Assembly (NCBI RefSeq): GCF_947166415.1
Contig: NZ_CAMVEE010000011.1
Span: 1-53,213, forward strand
Length of the DNA stretch: 53,213 nt
Direction: 5' to 3'
Origin: an uncultured Methanobrevibacter sp.
GTDB lineage: Archaea; Methanobacteriota; Methanobacteria; Methanobacteriales; Methanobacteriaceae
Numbering within the stretch: position 1 is the stretch's first letter; each line of letters begins with the position of its first letter. The position numbers were made by a program, and so were the translations under genes. Below, piece by piece: positions 18,040-26,458 of this stretch. Below the pieces are notes generated by a model. The model was not told the origin of the DNA, ran no database searches, and saw only the letters and a program-made list of their open reading frames with translations.

Positions 18040-18047
18040 CGTTTTTT

Positions 18048-18080
18048 GCAGATAACTTTTTTATCTGCCCTATTTTTTTT
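18048..18080 (+). terminator. Hairpin terminator of the com-hdr operon
   Basis: GCAGATAA (18048-18055), loop CTTTT and TTATCTGC (18061-18068) form a perfect 8-bp stem nine bases after the hdrA stop. CCTATTTTTTTTATT follows. Confidence 0.75.
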
Positions 18081-18368
18081 ATTAAATGGTTTTGAATCTT
18101 TTTAAGGAAATCATTCACTAAAAACACCCAAAATTTTCCTTTAAATAGCTAATTAACTCATTCAAATCCATTATTTAAAAAATTTTGTGAGAACATCATT
18201 TTCTCTCTATAACATTGGACAGATTTTCTCAAAACCATTGAAATTAACCCCATTTTCGAGGATAAGAATGTTCTTGTCAAAAGACCACTAGTTTTACACA
18301 CAAATAAAAATCATTATATAACATTTTAAACACAATTTATATTATGCATTAATCATATTGGTGATTGA
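18081..18368. other. Intergenic region before a small membrane protein gene
   Basis: No gene was found in this AT-rich stretch. A near-palindrome, GATAAGAATGTTCTTGTC (18261-18278, one G-T wobble), and a TATA-like TTATATA (about 18314-18320) lie before the next gene, and GGTGATTG is its Shine-Dalgarno sequence. Confidence 0.4.
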
Positions 18369-18905
18369 ATGAAAGATAAACACTTAATAATTATTCTTTT
18401 AGTTGTAATAGCTATCCTGGCAGCTGCCGTTTGTTTGACCTTTTTCTCAAACAATCTGAAGGAAGACGCCTATGTTGATATTATGGTAAATGACACTATC
18501 TGCAGAGGAGATTCATTGAACGTTCAATTGATGGATGTAAATAAAACTCCAATTGTTGACAAGAAAGTCAATATAACATTCACTAACGGCAATGAGACAT
18601 ATAACTATTTTTCCGTTACAAACAAGTATGGAATTGCAACAATGAAAATTGATTTGGATCCTGGTAATTACACAGTCAAAGTTGATTATAATGGCGATGA
18701 AATATACGCTTCAAACTCATCTATAAAAGAAATTACTGTTTTAGAAGAGGTAAAACAGGCTGAAGTTTCAACCATCTCGAATGACCCTGGTGCCTTTTAC
18801 AGTGCTCATGCGGGAAGGGTAATTTACACAGGTGAGGTTCAATATGCTCCGGATTATCATCATTGGAAACATTTGGGAAATAACGAGTGGGTAAAAATCG
18901 ATTGA
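18369..18905 (+). CDS. Membrane-anchored Ig-like surface protein
   Basis: The 178-residue product has one N-terminal membrane segment (about residues 6-26, IIILLVVIAILAAAVCLTFF) and an extracytoplasmic beta-rich domain. The stretch PIVDKKVNITFTNG followed by YFSVTNKYGIATMKI and PGNYTVKVDYNGD resembles the Ig-like (Big/invasin-type) repeats found in methanogen adhesins. The C-terminal tail, rich in His, Tyr and Trp, is unusual and has no family I recognise. Several NxT/S sequons are present. It is monocistronic, with a GGTGATTG site before ATG. A role in the cell envelope is inferred. Confidence 0.75.
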   Translation: MKDKHLIIILLVVIAILAAAVCLTFFSNNLKEDAYVDIMVNDTICRGDSLNVQLMDVNKTPIVDKKVNITFTNGNETYNYFSVTNKYGIATMKIDLDPGNYTVKVDYNGDEIYASNSSIKEITVLEEVKQAEVSTISNDPGAFYSAHAGRVIYTGEVQYAPDYHHWKHLGNNEWVKID

Positions 18906-19058
18906 AATTTTGAAAAAACCTTTAATTTACATTTTCTAATGTAGATGGTTAAATCAGTTTATGTAAAAATAACAATTAGCCTTAAGCAAATTCAATTTTC
19001 AAATTATAATTATGTACTTGTAAAAATAAGATATTATTTAAATGGTCGTAGATGAAAT

Positions 19059-19322
19059 TTAATCGAGGTGTTCAATTATCTGCAAACCCAAGTCAGTACA
19101 TTTGTACAGCCTTCCCTTTCTGACTTCCTCATTGACACAGATTACAAGGTCATACTTTTTCAAATCTGCAAGTGCTGATGATACCTGGCTGGTCCTCACA
19201 TCAATCTCCTTGGCGATTTCTGAAGGCATCTTCAAATCACTGCCTATTGACCTTAATGTGTTTGTTCTGTAAGGTGATACTTTCACATATCCCAGAATTT
19301 TATATAACTCCATTTCATCCAT
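19059..19322 (-). CDS. Small winged-helix transcriptional regulator
   Basis: The 87-residue protein fits a single winged helix-turn-helix of the MarR/ArsR-like archaeal type. The recognition helix region is MPSEIAKEIDVRTSQVSSAL at about 32-51, followed by a beta wing with EVRKGRLYKCT. There are no sensor domains, so any effector would act through dimerisation or modification. An inverted repeat (19334-19357) overlaps its own TATA box and probable start site, which suggests autoregulation. Its targets are unknown. Confidence 0.8.
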   Translation of the reverse strand: MDEMELYKILGYVKVSPYRTNTLRSIGSDLKMPSEIAKEIDVRTSQVSSALADLKKYDLVICVNEEVRKGRLYKCTDLGLQIIEHLD

Positions 19323-19333
19323 ATTAATTATTG

Positions 19334-19357
19334 TAAAGATTATCTAAAAAGTCTTTA
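19334..19357. promoter_or_regulatory. Inverted repeat at the regulator's own promoter
   Basis: TAAAGA (19334-19339) and TCTTTA (19352-19357) are exact inverted arms. They overlap the minus-strand TATA box (GATATATAAAG) and the expected start site of the 87-residue regulator. Confidence 0.45.
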
Positions 19358-19460
19358 TATATCATTTGTATTTTTTTATATTGTTTTAATCATAATGTTA
19401 ACATAAGATAAACGAAAATTATTTAATAAAAACTGATATAATAATATTTGAGGTCAGTAA

Positions 19461-19820
19461 ATGTCAAAAAATTGCCCTAAGTGCGGAAAGAATATTACAT
19501 TTGATGGAGCACTGTTCTGTCCTGAATGTGGCCATAAGTTCACAGGCAAGGCTGTCGTGGACATGGATTTCGATTGGATAGATAATATTTTGATGGTTCA
19601 TGATGAAAAAACCGGAGAAAGGAGAGTTTCCAAAGCAAAGCTTGCAGGAATAATCATATTTGCATTATACATTTTTGGATTTTTGGTGCAGAGCGGATAT
19701 CATTTGAGGTTAGGTTCTTTTAATTTTATTTTTTCAGCATTTCTCTGCATTTTCGCAGGTCTGTTTTATTATTTTGTTTGCCGTGGAATCGGCTATATTG
19801 TAAGAAAAATAAGAAATTAG
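19461..19820 (+). CDS. Zinc-ribbon membrane protein
   Basis: The 119-residue protein begins with a zinc ribbon, Cys5/8 and Cys20/23 (CPKCGK...CPECGHKF). A short linker follows, then two likely membrane helices (about residues 60-80 and 88-108). Such zinc-ribbon-plus-membrane proteins are common in Methanobrevibacter and have no defined role. A GAGGTCAG Shine-Dalgarno sequence precedes the ATG. Its TAG stop directly abuts the comE stop on the other strand, giving the shared palindrome TAGCTA. Confidence 0.75.
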   Translation: MSKNCPKCGKNITFDGALFCPECGHKFTGKAVVDMDFDWIDNILMVHDEKTGERRVSKAKLAGIIIFALYIFGFLVQSGYHLRLGSFNFIFSAFLCIFAGLFYYFVCRGIGYIVRKIRN

Positions 19821-20366
19821 CTATTGTTTGCCAATAGCTTTCATAAATCTTTTTTTAATTTGAATAGGACTCAAATCAATTATCGGTGCCTTTGAGTTTC
19901 CGGCATCAGTTTCATACACGACAAAGCTGCAGTCATCGCTTTTGATTACGTCCGTCAAATCGATATCCTTGAAGTTGCAGCTGTTTTTGAATCCGACGCT
20001 TTTTGCAATCTCACACAAATCAAGCACCTGTGCGTAGGTATCTTGGTTTCCTGTTGAACCGTATGCGCCGTTATCTATCACAATCCAGGTTAAGTTACGG
20101 GGATTATGGGCAAAGACAGTTACAAGAGAACCCATATTCATTAAAAGTGAACCGTCACCATCGATTACAACAATATCCTTATCTGGACGTGCCAGTGCAA
20201 GGCCAAATCCTATTGATGATGCAAGACCCATTGATCCGATCATGTAAAAGTTTTCAGGTCTGTCTTTTACGTCATACAGTTCCCTTGAAGGAAAACCGAT
20301 ATTGCATACAACGATTTCATCAGTTATGTTTTCCATAATGTCGACTATCGCTTCTCTTCTTACCAT
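19821..20366 (-). CDS. comE: Sulfopyruvate decarboxylase subunit beta
   Basis: ComE is the thiamine diphosphate-binding subunit of sulfopyruvate decarboxylase, which makes sulfoacetaldehyde for coenzyme M. The 181-residue protein has the ThDP motif GDGSLLMNMGS (residues 70-80), ending at Asn99, and GSMGLASSIGFGLALARP upstream of it. It follows comD by 4 bp with a GGTGAT site before ATG, as expected for subunits made together. The com genes are thus split into comA-marker 16 at 12-14 kb and comDE here. Confidence 0.94.
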   Translation of the reverse strand: MVRREAIVDIMENITDEIVVCNIGFPSRELYDVKDRPENFYMIGSMGLASSIGFGLALARPDKDIVVIDGDGSLLMNMGSLVTVFAHNPRNLTWIVIDNGAYGSTGNQDTYAQVLDLCEIAKSVGFKNSCNFKDIDLTDVIKSDDCSFVVYETDAGNSKAPIIDLSPIQIKKRFMKAIGKQ

Positions 20367-20370
20367 GTTA

Positions 20371-20862
20371 TCACCAATAGCTTATTTCCAGAAGCACTGA
20401 AACAGGCTTTCCCTCTTCGCAGGACAAGTCCCAGGCTTCAATTATGTCTTCATAGGCTCCGTCAGGATTTCCAGGTTTGAAAAACCTGTAATCCATAGCT
20501 TCCAATATTCTTGGGGTTGATTTACCCATAGGGACCTGTCCGCATATGCTTTCGCCTTCAGTTCCCCTATGGCTCATTATCATAAGCAATGGGAATTCAT
20601 AGAGTTCCATTAATGATTTCAATGCGTTAATTGAGTTTCCAAGTCCTGAATTCTGCATCAGTATTGCAGGCTTTTTGCCCCCAAGATATGCTCCTGCACA
20701 TATTCCTATTCCTTCCTCTTCACGTGTAACGGGAATATGGGTTATTTCTTCGTCTTCATCAATCATATCCAATAATTTTGATAGGTTAACACATGGAACG
20801 CTAACGATAAAGTCGATTCCAACATCTTTAAGGCCATCAAAAATAGCTTCGCTACTGTCCAT
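20371..20862 (-). CDS. comD: Sulfopyruvate decarboxylase subunit alpha
   Basis: ComD is the pyrimidine-binding half of the ThDP enzyme that decarboxylates 3-sulfopyruvate. The 163-residue product contains [10 protein letters not shown] near the N-terminus, the catalytic-glutamate region [20 protein letters not shown], and [13 protein letters not shown]. The length fits the separate alpha subunit of methanogens. GTGAT lies upstream of the ATG. It is divergent from cofH across a 201-bp spacer. Confidence 0.93.
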   Translation of the reverse strand: MDSSEAIFDGLKDVGIDFIVSVPCVNLSKLLDMIDEDEEITHIPVTREEEGIGICAGAYLGGKKPAILMQNSGLGNSINALKSLMELYEFPLLMIMSHRGTEGESICGQVPMGKSTPRILEAMDYRFFKPGNPDGAYEDIIEAWDLSCEEGKPVSVLLEISYW

Positions 20863-21031
20863 AAAATCACTTCTCTTAATGTTATTTAAGATTTATAATT
20901 CATCATTTAAATAGCTATTTCAATATTAAAGTCATAGATTTTCGATGTTTTTCAATTTTTTTTGATAAAAATTAATGTTTTTTATTTTTATTAATGTACA
21001 TTTTAATACAAATAGTTTAATTAATAGAAAA

Positions 21032-21043
21032 CTTTTTATTTAA
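21032..21043 (+). promoter_or_regulatory. TATA box of cofH (leaderless candidate)
   Basis: CTTTTTATTTAA, preceded by the A-rich GAAAA, is centred about 27 nt before the cofH ATG. No Shine-Dalgarno sequence is present. Confidence 0.4.
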
Positions 21044-21063
21044 TTTTATGTTAATATATAATC

Positions 21064-22182
21064 ATGTTTGAAAGACTATCCGTTACACCCGAAACAGAAA
21101 AAATCCTGACCAAGGCTTTGGATGAGGAAATTTCTGTTGAAGAAGCTAATCATTTAATGAACGTTAAGGGTCCAGACCTCTATCCATTGCTTGCGACAGC
21201 CGATTATTTGAGGCAGGAAATTGTTGGAGACAATGTCACCTTCATCAATAACTGCAATATCAATTTCACAAATATCTGTACTGTCAGATGTGGTTTTTGC
21301 GCATTCGGAAAGGATGCCGACGACCCGGATGCGTATATTCTAGATGATGAAGCTATTTTAACAAAGGCTCATGGTGCAGTAGAAAAGGGTGCTCACGAGT
21401 TTTGCGTAATGGGTGGTGTGCTTGCAGACGCCGATATTGAGTATTACGAACATTTGCTTCAATTGTTGAAAGGGGAATATCCTGATGTGATGATTCATGG
21501 ATTTTCACCGACAATGATTAGTGATGCGTGTATGGTTTCAGGTATTGACTTTGCTGAAGGCTGTGAAAGGCTTAAAAGTGCAGGTCTGGATACATTGCCT
21601 GGAACTGCAGCTGAAATATTAACGGATAGGTCTAGAGAAATAATATGCCCTGAAAAGGTGACTGTCCAGGAATGGATTGACATTGTCAAAACCGCGCATG
21701 AAGTGGGAATTCCGGGATCCGCTACAATAATGTATGGTCATGTGGAAACTTTGGAAGAAAGGGTAGAACACATTGACATTATCAGAAAAATCCAAGAGGA
21801 TACTCACGGATTCACTGAATTCATCCCAATGACATTCATGCACGAGTACTCTCCAATCTTTTTGGAAGGCCAAAGCAACCTGGGAGCTACTGGAACTCAG
21901 GATTTAAAGTTATATGCAGTTTCCAGATTGATGTTAAGGGATTTGATTCCAAACATTCAGGTGTCCTGGGTAAAATTGGGATTCAGATTTGCCCAAGTTG
22001 TATTGACAGCAGGCGCCAATGATTTGGGAGGCACTTTAGGAGGAGATGAATTGTCTGAAGCTTCAGGTGCTCCTGATGGAGTTGATGCATCAATAAATAC
22101 CTTAAGCAGAATGGTTAAGGATTTGGGCAGAAATCCAATAGAAAGGAATTCCAAATACACTGAATTCTATCCGATTGAGTAG
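21064..22182 (+). CDS. cofH: FO synthase subunit 2 (5-amino-6-(D-ribitylamino)uracil-tyrosine transferase)
   Basis: CofH is a radical SAM enzyme that joins a tyrosine-derived fragment to 5-amino-6-ribitylaminouracil on the way to the F420 chromophore FO. The 372-residue protein has the CxxxCxxC cluster Cys72/76/79 within ICTVRCGFCAF, and conserved LPGTAAEIL and GHVETLEERV segments. The other half, cofG, is not in the window. It is followed at once by tmk. A TATA box lies about 27 nt before the ATG and no ribosome binding site is seen. Confidence 0.93.
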   Translation: MFERLSVTPETEKILTKALDEEISVEEANHLMNVKGPDLYPLLATADYLRQEIVGDNVTFINNCNINFTNICTVRCGFCAFGKDADDPDAYILDDEAILTKAHGAVEKGAHEFCVMGGVLADADIEYYEHLLQLLKGEYPDVMIHGFSPTMISDACMVSGIDFAEGCERLKSAGLDTLPGTAAEILTDRSREIICPEKVTVQEWIDIVKTAHEVGIPGSATIMYGHVETLEERVEHIDIIRKIQEDTHGFTEFIPMTFMHEYSPIFLEGQSNLGATGTQDLKLYAVSRLMLRDLIPNIQVSWVKLGFRFAQVVLTAGANDLGGTLGGDELSEASGAPDGVDASINTLSRMVKDLGRNPIERNSKYTEFYPIE

Positions 22183-22195
22183 TCAGGTGGTTTTT

Positions 22196-22783
22196 ATGAA
22201 TAAGTTTATTGTTTTTGATGGTTTGGACGGCTGCGGTAAGGATACGCAGGTTAATCTAATCGCGGAAATGTATGAAGGTCAAGGCCGTGATGTAGTTATC
22301 CGGTCCCATCCATGCAATGACAATAAATTCGGCAAAAAATCAAAGCAGGCTCTTTTAAAAACAGGAAAACTCAATCATATCAAAGCGACTTTTTATTATG
22401 GTTTGGATGCGCTCAGGTCTGTTCATATGTATTATTACAATAAAAAAACAGATGTTTTAATCTTTTCTAGATATACAATTGCCGTTGCATATCTTCCGAA
22501 TGTCGTTGACACAATCGTATATAGGATTGTTTCATTCATTCTACCGAAATCAGATTGCATGTTCTTTTTGGATGTGTCTCCGGAAGAGTCCTTAAGAAGA
22601 ATCAAGGCACGTAATGAAGATGAAGAAATGTTTGAAAATATTGAGGACTTGAAAAAGGCACGTGCCAAGGCCAAAAAGGTCACATATGAATGGAATGTGA
22701 TTCCAAGTGATGATTCTCCTGAAATCATCTCTGAAAAAATAAAGAAAATATGTTTAGAATCAGATAAACTGCCTGCAAAATGA
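22196..22783 (+). CDS. tmk: Thymidylate kinase-like protein
   Basis: The 195-residue protein is a P-loop kinase of the dTMP kinase family, which makes dTDP from dTMP. The P-loop is GLDGCGKDT at residues 9-17, and SPEESLRRIKAR plus DVSPEE fit the LID and base regions. The usual DRY motif reads SRYTIAVAYLP, so the family match is less than perfect and a related nucleoside monophosphate kinase is possible. I chose the ATG at 22196, preceded by CAGGTGG, rather than an earlier in-frame codon at 22175 within cofH. Its stop is 1 bp from the priS stop on the opposite strand. Confidence 0.8.
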   Translation: MNKFIVFDGLDGCGKDTQVNLIAEMYEGQGRDVVIRSHPCNDNKFGKKSKQALLKTGKLNHIKATFYYGLDALRSVHMYYYNKKTDVLIFSRYTIAVAYLPNVVDTIVYRIVSFILPKSDCMFFLDVSPEESLRRIKARNEDEEMFENIEDLKKARAKAKKVTYEWNVIPSDDSPEIISEKIKKICLESDKLPAK

Positions 22784-22784
22784 G

Positions 22785-23762
22785 TTAAACGTCTTTTCTT
22801 TCATAAACAAATTTAGGAACTGCTTTTGAAAACGGATCGAATGTTTCCCTATTTTTTACTTCCATGCATTTCATGCTTACTTTTGAGTGAAGTGATGAAG
22901 GTAATCTAAGAATTCTTTTTAAGTCTATTGTTACTTTAGCGTCAATTGTAGCGAGGTTTACTCTTGCCATTGCTTCAACAAGGTTTTTATATCTTCTAGG
23001 ACCGATATCCCTTTTGAAATATCCCCAGTTGTTATCTTCCAGGTGATGCCTTGCATCCATGATGTCTTTCATCAATTTGGGATTTATGCCGTCCAGTTTT
23101 TCATTCCCGACCAGATGCTGGATATTGAACTTGACTTTATCTGTAAATATCTTTGAATATCCAACTGGAATTGAGAAATGTTCGAAATTGAAGCTTTTGT
23201 TTGAAATTTCGGGATTGACGAACTGTGATTTCGGTACTTCAGCACCAGCAACGTATTTCAACACTTCAGAGCGGAGTTCGCTGTTTGCAACCATCATCTC
23301 CTCATCAAGAATTCTGATGTGATATCCTCTTCCAGAATAGATCAGATGGATATTTTTAAGGCCCAAGTCGGATTCCAATGTGTCAATTAGGCTATTGACA
23401 ATTTCCAAAGCTTCGCCTAGGCATACTTCACATACGCCGTCACATTGGCAGGTTCTTATTGGAATGTCCTTTGCATCGACGTCAAAAATGTATTCTGCCT
23501 TCTGCCAGTCTTCCCTTCTTCTAGGGTTGTTGTAAAATGCTACTGAAATGTAAGCTGCAAAAGGAGACTTGAATCTTAGAAATTTTTTCAAAGATTCAGT
23601 GCCTCTAAAGACCTTATATCTGTCGTTAGGGCCTTTGCCGTTATGGTCAAAACCGAACTCCCTTTTTTTAATGTCTTTACTTATGAATTCCGGCAAGTCC
23701 TTTTCGGACCATTCCTCACGGTAGTATTGTCTCCTTTCTTTTAGAGTAGCTTTGGAAAACAT
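22785..23762 (-). CDS. priS: DNA primase small (catalytic) subunit
   Basis: PriS makes RNA/DNA primers at replication forks as the catalytic partner of PriL. The 325-residue protein has the catalytic pair Asp94/Asp96 in YIFDVDAKD, a zinc-binding Cys set (Cys105, 107, 111, 114) and the SGRGYHIRI motif at 143-151. A likely third carboxylate lies further on. The length is typical. Its partner priL is at 26459, separated by nhaC and another gene, so the two subunits are near but not in one operon. TATA is about 27 nt before ATG, without a Shine-Dalgarno sequence. Confidence 0.94.
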   Translation of the reverse strand: MFSKATLKERRQYYREEWSEKDLPEFISKDIKKREFGFDHNGKGPNDRYKVFRGTESLKKFLRFKSPFAAYISVAFYNNPRRREDWQKAEYIFDVDAKDIPIRTCQCDGVCEVCLGEALEIVNSLIDTLESDLGLKNIHLIYSGRGYHIRILDEEMMVANSELRSEVLKYVAGAEVPKSQFVNPEISNKSFNFEHFSIPVGYSKIFTDKVKFNIQHLVGNEKLDGINPKLMKDIMDARHHLEDNNWGYFKRDIGPRRYKNLVEAMARVNLATIDAKVTIDLKRILRLPSSLHSKVSMKCMEVKNRETFDPFSKAVPKFVYERKDV

Positions 23763-23785
23763 GATTAATAATTACTTTTTTAAAG

Positions 23786-23793
23786 TATATATT
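23786..23793 (-). promoter_or_regulatory. TATA box of priS (leaderless candidate)
   Basis: AATATATA on the minus strand is centred about 27 nt before the priS ATG, and no Shine-Dalgarno sequence is present. Confidence 0.45.
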
Positions 23794-23831
23794 ATTTCTT
23801 AAAGTGCGCATTTTCACAAAAACAATTAATA

Positions 23832-23841
23832 ATTTTATTAA
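23832..23841 (+). promoter_or_regulatory. TATA box of the gene at 23865 (leaderless candidate)
   Basis: ATTTTATTAA is centred about 27 nt before the ATG at 23865, with no Shine-Dalgarno sequence. Confidence 0.35.
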
Positions 23842-23864
23842 ATAGTTCCTTTAAATATTAAATC

Positions 23865-24380
23865 ATGGAAGAAATAGTTGAAGTGATTGGAGTTGAACAT
23901 TTAAAAACTGTTCTTTCCAGTTTAACTCCTGAAGAAATTGTAAAGCCAGCATTCGATAATTGGATTGCTGCTCAAAGAACCGGTCATACAGTTTTGAATT
24001 TGGAAAACGGAAAGGTATACGGTTTGGGCATTGAGCATAACCAGTTGCCTCTGGCGGACAATATATACATTGAATTGTTTACAATAAAGGCAAACGAAGA
24101 CCCTATTGATGCCGAAGAGTTCTTTTCCAAAAGTGAATATGATGAATTTCTGGAGTTCAGCAGCGATGACCCTTGCGAATATATTCCGGATATAATAACT
24201 GATTTTTGCGACCAGAATGGTATTGATGAATATGAAAGGAAAATTGGACTTCTGGCATATAATTTCGAAAAAAACGAGCTTGAAAATTATAATATGTGGG
24301 AATCATCAATTCTGAATAAGTATTATGATGCGATATATGAAGAGCATAATCCATTTAAGTTTTCACAGTCTTCTATGTAA
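23865..24380 (+). CDS. Acidic protein of unknown function
   Basis: I do not recognise this 171-residue protein. It is strongly acidic (many Asp and Glu, for example SSDDPCEYIPD), has no signal peptide or membrane segment, and looks soluble and mixed alpha/beta. It is divergent from priS across 102 bp and convergent with nhaC. Its composition and codon use resemble those of its neighbours, so it is probably a real lineage-specific gene. Confidence 0.7.
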   Translation: MEEIVEVIGVEHLKTVLSSLTPEEIVKPAFDNWIAAQRTGHTVLNLENGKVYGLGIEHNQLPLADNIYIELFTIKANEDPIDAEEFFSKSEYDEFLEFSSDDPCEYIPDIITDFCDQNGIDEYERKIGLLAYNFEKNELENYNMWESSILNKYYDAIYEEHNPFKFSQSSM

Positions 24381-24405
24381 AAAAAATAAAAAATAAGGAA
24401 GAAAC

Positions 24406-26130
24406 TTAAGCAGTTTCTTCAAATTCTACTTTTTCACCAAGCACTCTTAAACCGATGAACATCACAATAACTGCGACTGGGATACAGAAGTACCAAGCAA
24501 CTCCAAATCCTGCTGGGATGTATCCGAATACGATTGAGATGATTGCAACGAAGATTGCATAGTAAATTTGTGTTTGAACGTGGTCAATATGGTTACAGCT
24601 AGTACCCATACTTGACAGGATTGTAGTATCTGAAATAGGTGAACAGTGGTCACCGAAGATAGCTCCAGTCAATACACCACTTGTACAGGTAACAACGAAT
24701 CCCATATCAGGTGAAACCGCCCAAGCGAGAGGGATGGTCAATGGCATTAAGATACTCATTGTACCGTAAGATGTACCTGTTGCAAATGAGATCAATGCTC
24801 CTAATACGAAGATTAAAGTTGGTAAAATCCAGAATGGAATTGTATCCTTGAGGATACCTACTAGATAGTTAGCAGTACCTACTTCTCCGATTACTCCACC
24901 TAAGGACCATGCGAGCAATAGGATTACACCAGTGATAACAATGGTTTTCATACCTCCAACCCATTCAGCGATAGCTTGTTCGACACTCATAATTTTTTGA
25001 AGAACAGCCATTACAATAGCTACGATTGAAGCGAGCAATGCTGCTTGGAACAAAGCAACGGATGCGTCTGATTGGGATAAAGCTGTAAATATACCATTGA
25101 ATGATAATGGTGAAGATTTCATGATAGCGATAAGTGCTTGATCTTCCCCACCTAAGATGATGGTGTAACCGCTCCAGTAGAATGCGATAAGAGCACCTAT
25201 GATTAAAGTACCGATTGGAATGATTGCATTCCAGATGCTTAATTTGATACCTTCAACAGGTTGTACTTCATCGAATCCTGGAGCTTCAAGAGCTTTTACA
25301 GGTTCTGAGTCTTTTCTTTTACGAGCTTCTTGTTCCGCTTTTTTCATTGGTCCAAACTCATATAATGTGAGTGCAGAAATTACAATGAATATTAAAATCA
25401 AAATGTTATAGAATCTAAATGGAATAGTCTGTAAAAATATTCCGAATCCACTAACGTTCATTCCGATTGATTTGAAACCTTCAGCGATTAAACTGATTTC
25501 CAAACCAATCCAAGTAGAAATGATTGCAATACCAGCAACAGGAGCAGCAGTTGCGTCAACAACGAATGCTAATTTTTGTCTGGATACTTTAAGTTTGTCC
25601 ATAACAGGTCTCATGATAGGACCTACGATTAAAGAGTTTGCATAGTCGTCGAAAAATACACATAATCCTAAGAACCATGTGATAAGTTGAGCTTTTTTAG
25701 GGGTATCAGCACGTTTAGCCAATGCATCCGCCAAAGCTTTTGCCCCACCCATTTTGGTAACTAATTGAATAATACCACCGATAAGTAAACATTGAAGAAC
25801 AATACCTGCATTCCATGGGTCAGCCATACAGCCGATCACTTGGCTTCCTAAAGCTAGGAAAGCATTGATAGCACTTTCAATAATGTTTAAATTATTTACA
25901 GAAACCATGAATTCTCCAACGAAAACTCCAATAAACAGTGATAGAATTGTTTCTTTGGTAATAAATGCTAATATAATAGCTACAAGTGGAGGTAATAATG
26001 TTAAAACCCCAAATCTTACTGCATTATCATCACTAGCAGGTGCTTGAGTGATTACAAGGGATAATACAAAAAGAGCTATTACAGAAAAAGCAGTTATTAG
26101 TCCGATTTTCATATTGTCGTTTATGTTCAT
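24406..26130 (-). CDS. nhaC: Na+/H+ antiporter, NhaC family
   Basis: The 574-residue polytopic protein has about 12 membrane helices. NhaC-family features include FFDDYANSLIVGPIMRPV and the re-entrant FGDHCSPISDTTILSSMGT near the C-terminus. Exchange of Na+ for H+ (or another cation or organic anion in some relatives) across the cytoplasmic membrane is the family role. It would matter here because methanogens couple the Mtr Na+ pump to ATP synthesis. The ATG at 26130 is chosen over the one at 26142, because the sequence containing the latter (ATGGTGGAA) supplies the GGTGG ribosome binding site. A long upstream region carries a 41-bp palindrome. Confidence 0.9.
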   Translation of the reverse strand: MNINDNMKIGLITAFSVIALFVLSLVITQAPASDDNAVRFGVLTLLPPLVAIILAFITKETILSLFIGVFVGEFMVSVNNLNIIESAINAFLALGSQVIGCMADPWNAGIVLQCLLIGGIIQLVTKMGGAKALADALAKRADTPKKAQLITWFLGLCVFFDDYANSLIVGPIMRPVMDKLKVSRQKLAFVVDATAAPVAGIAIISTWIGLEISLIAEGFKSIGMNVSGFGIFLQTIPFRFYNILILIFIVISALTLYEFGPMKKAEQEARKRKDSEPVKALEAPGFDEVQPVEGIKLSIWNAIIPIGTLIIGALIAFYWSGYTIILGGEDQALIAIMKSSPLSFNGIFTALSQSDASVALFQAALLASIVAIVMAVLQKIMSVEQAIAEWVGGMKTIVITGVILLLAWSLGGVIGEVGTANYLVGILKDTIPFWILPTLIFVLGALISFATGTSYGTMSILMPLTIPLAWAVSPDMGFVVTCTSGVLTGAIFGDHCSPISDTTILSSMGTSCNHIDHVQTQIYYAIFVAIISIVFGYIPAGFGVAWYFCIPVAVIVMFIGLRVLGEKVEFEETA

Positions 26131-26458
26131 AAATTCCACCATTTATTAAAAAAATATTTTTTTAAATTCTGTAATGAGCATAATTTAATTTCTATATTTA
26201 TGGATTCTTGTTGTCGACTGTTAAGAATCACCATAAACAAATTAAATCATATTATATAATTTATAATTTATATTATAAAAAGTATTACGATTTAAATTAA
26301 AATTAGTGTGTTTTAATTCGATTTAATATAAAACAATAGAAATTAAAGAACAATATTATTTTAATCTAGTGTTATGGATTTGTTCAATTATCAAATCGGA
26401 TTTTTATGTTTATTAAATATAAAAGGACTATTTTAATTGACATTTATTTTTGAGGGCA
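26131..26458. other. Long nhaC leader/promoter region with large imperfect palindrome
   Basis: No gene is present in this AT-rich stretch. It holds a palindrome at 26197-26237 with arms TTTATGGATTCTT and AAGAATCACCATAAA (a two-base bulge) around a central GTCGAC. Upstream on the minus strand is a TATA-like TATAATATAAATT (about 26265-26280). The hairpin would then fall at the start of an nhaC leader of about 110 nt. Confidence 0.5.

Noticed and set aside
18928..18943. Hairpin TACATT-TTCT-AATGTA after the small Ig-like protein gene as a terminator
   Set aside because: No T-run follows and the stem is only six pairs, so it may be chance in AT-rich DNA.
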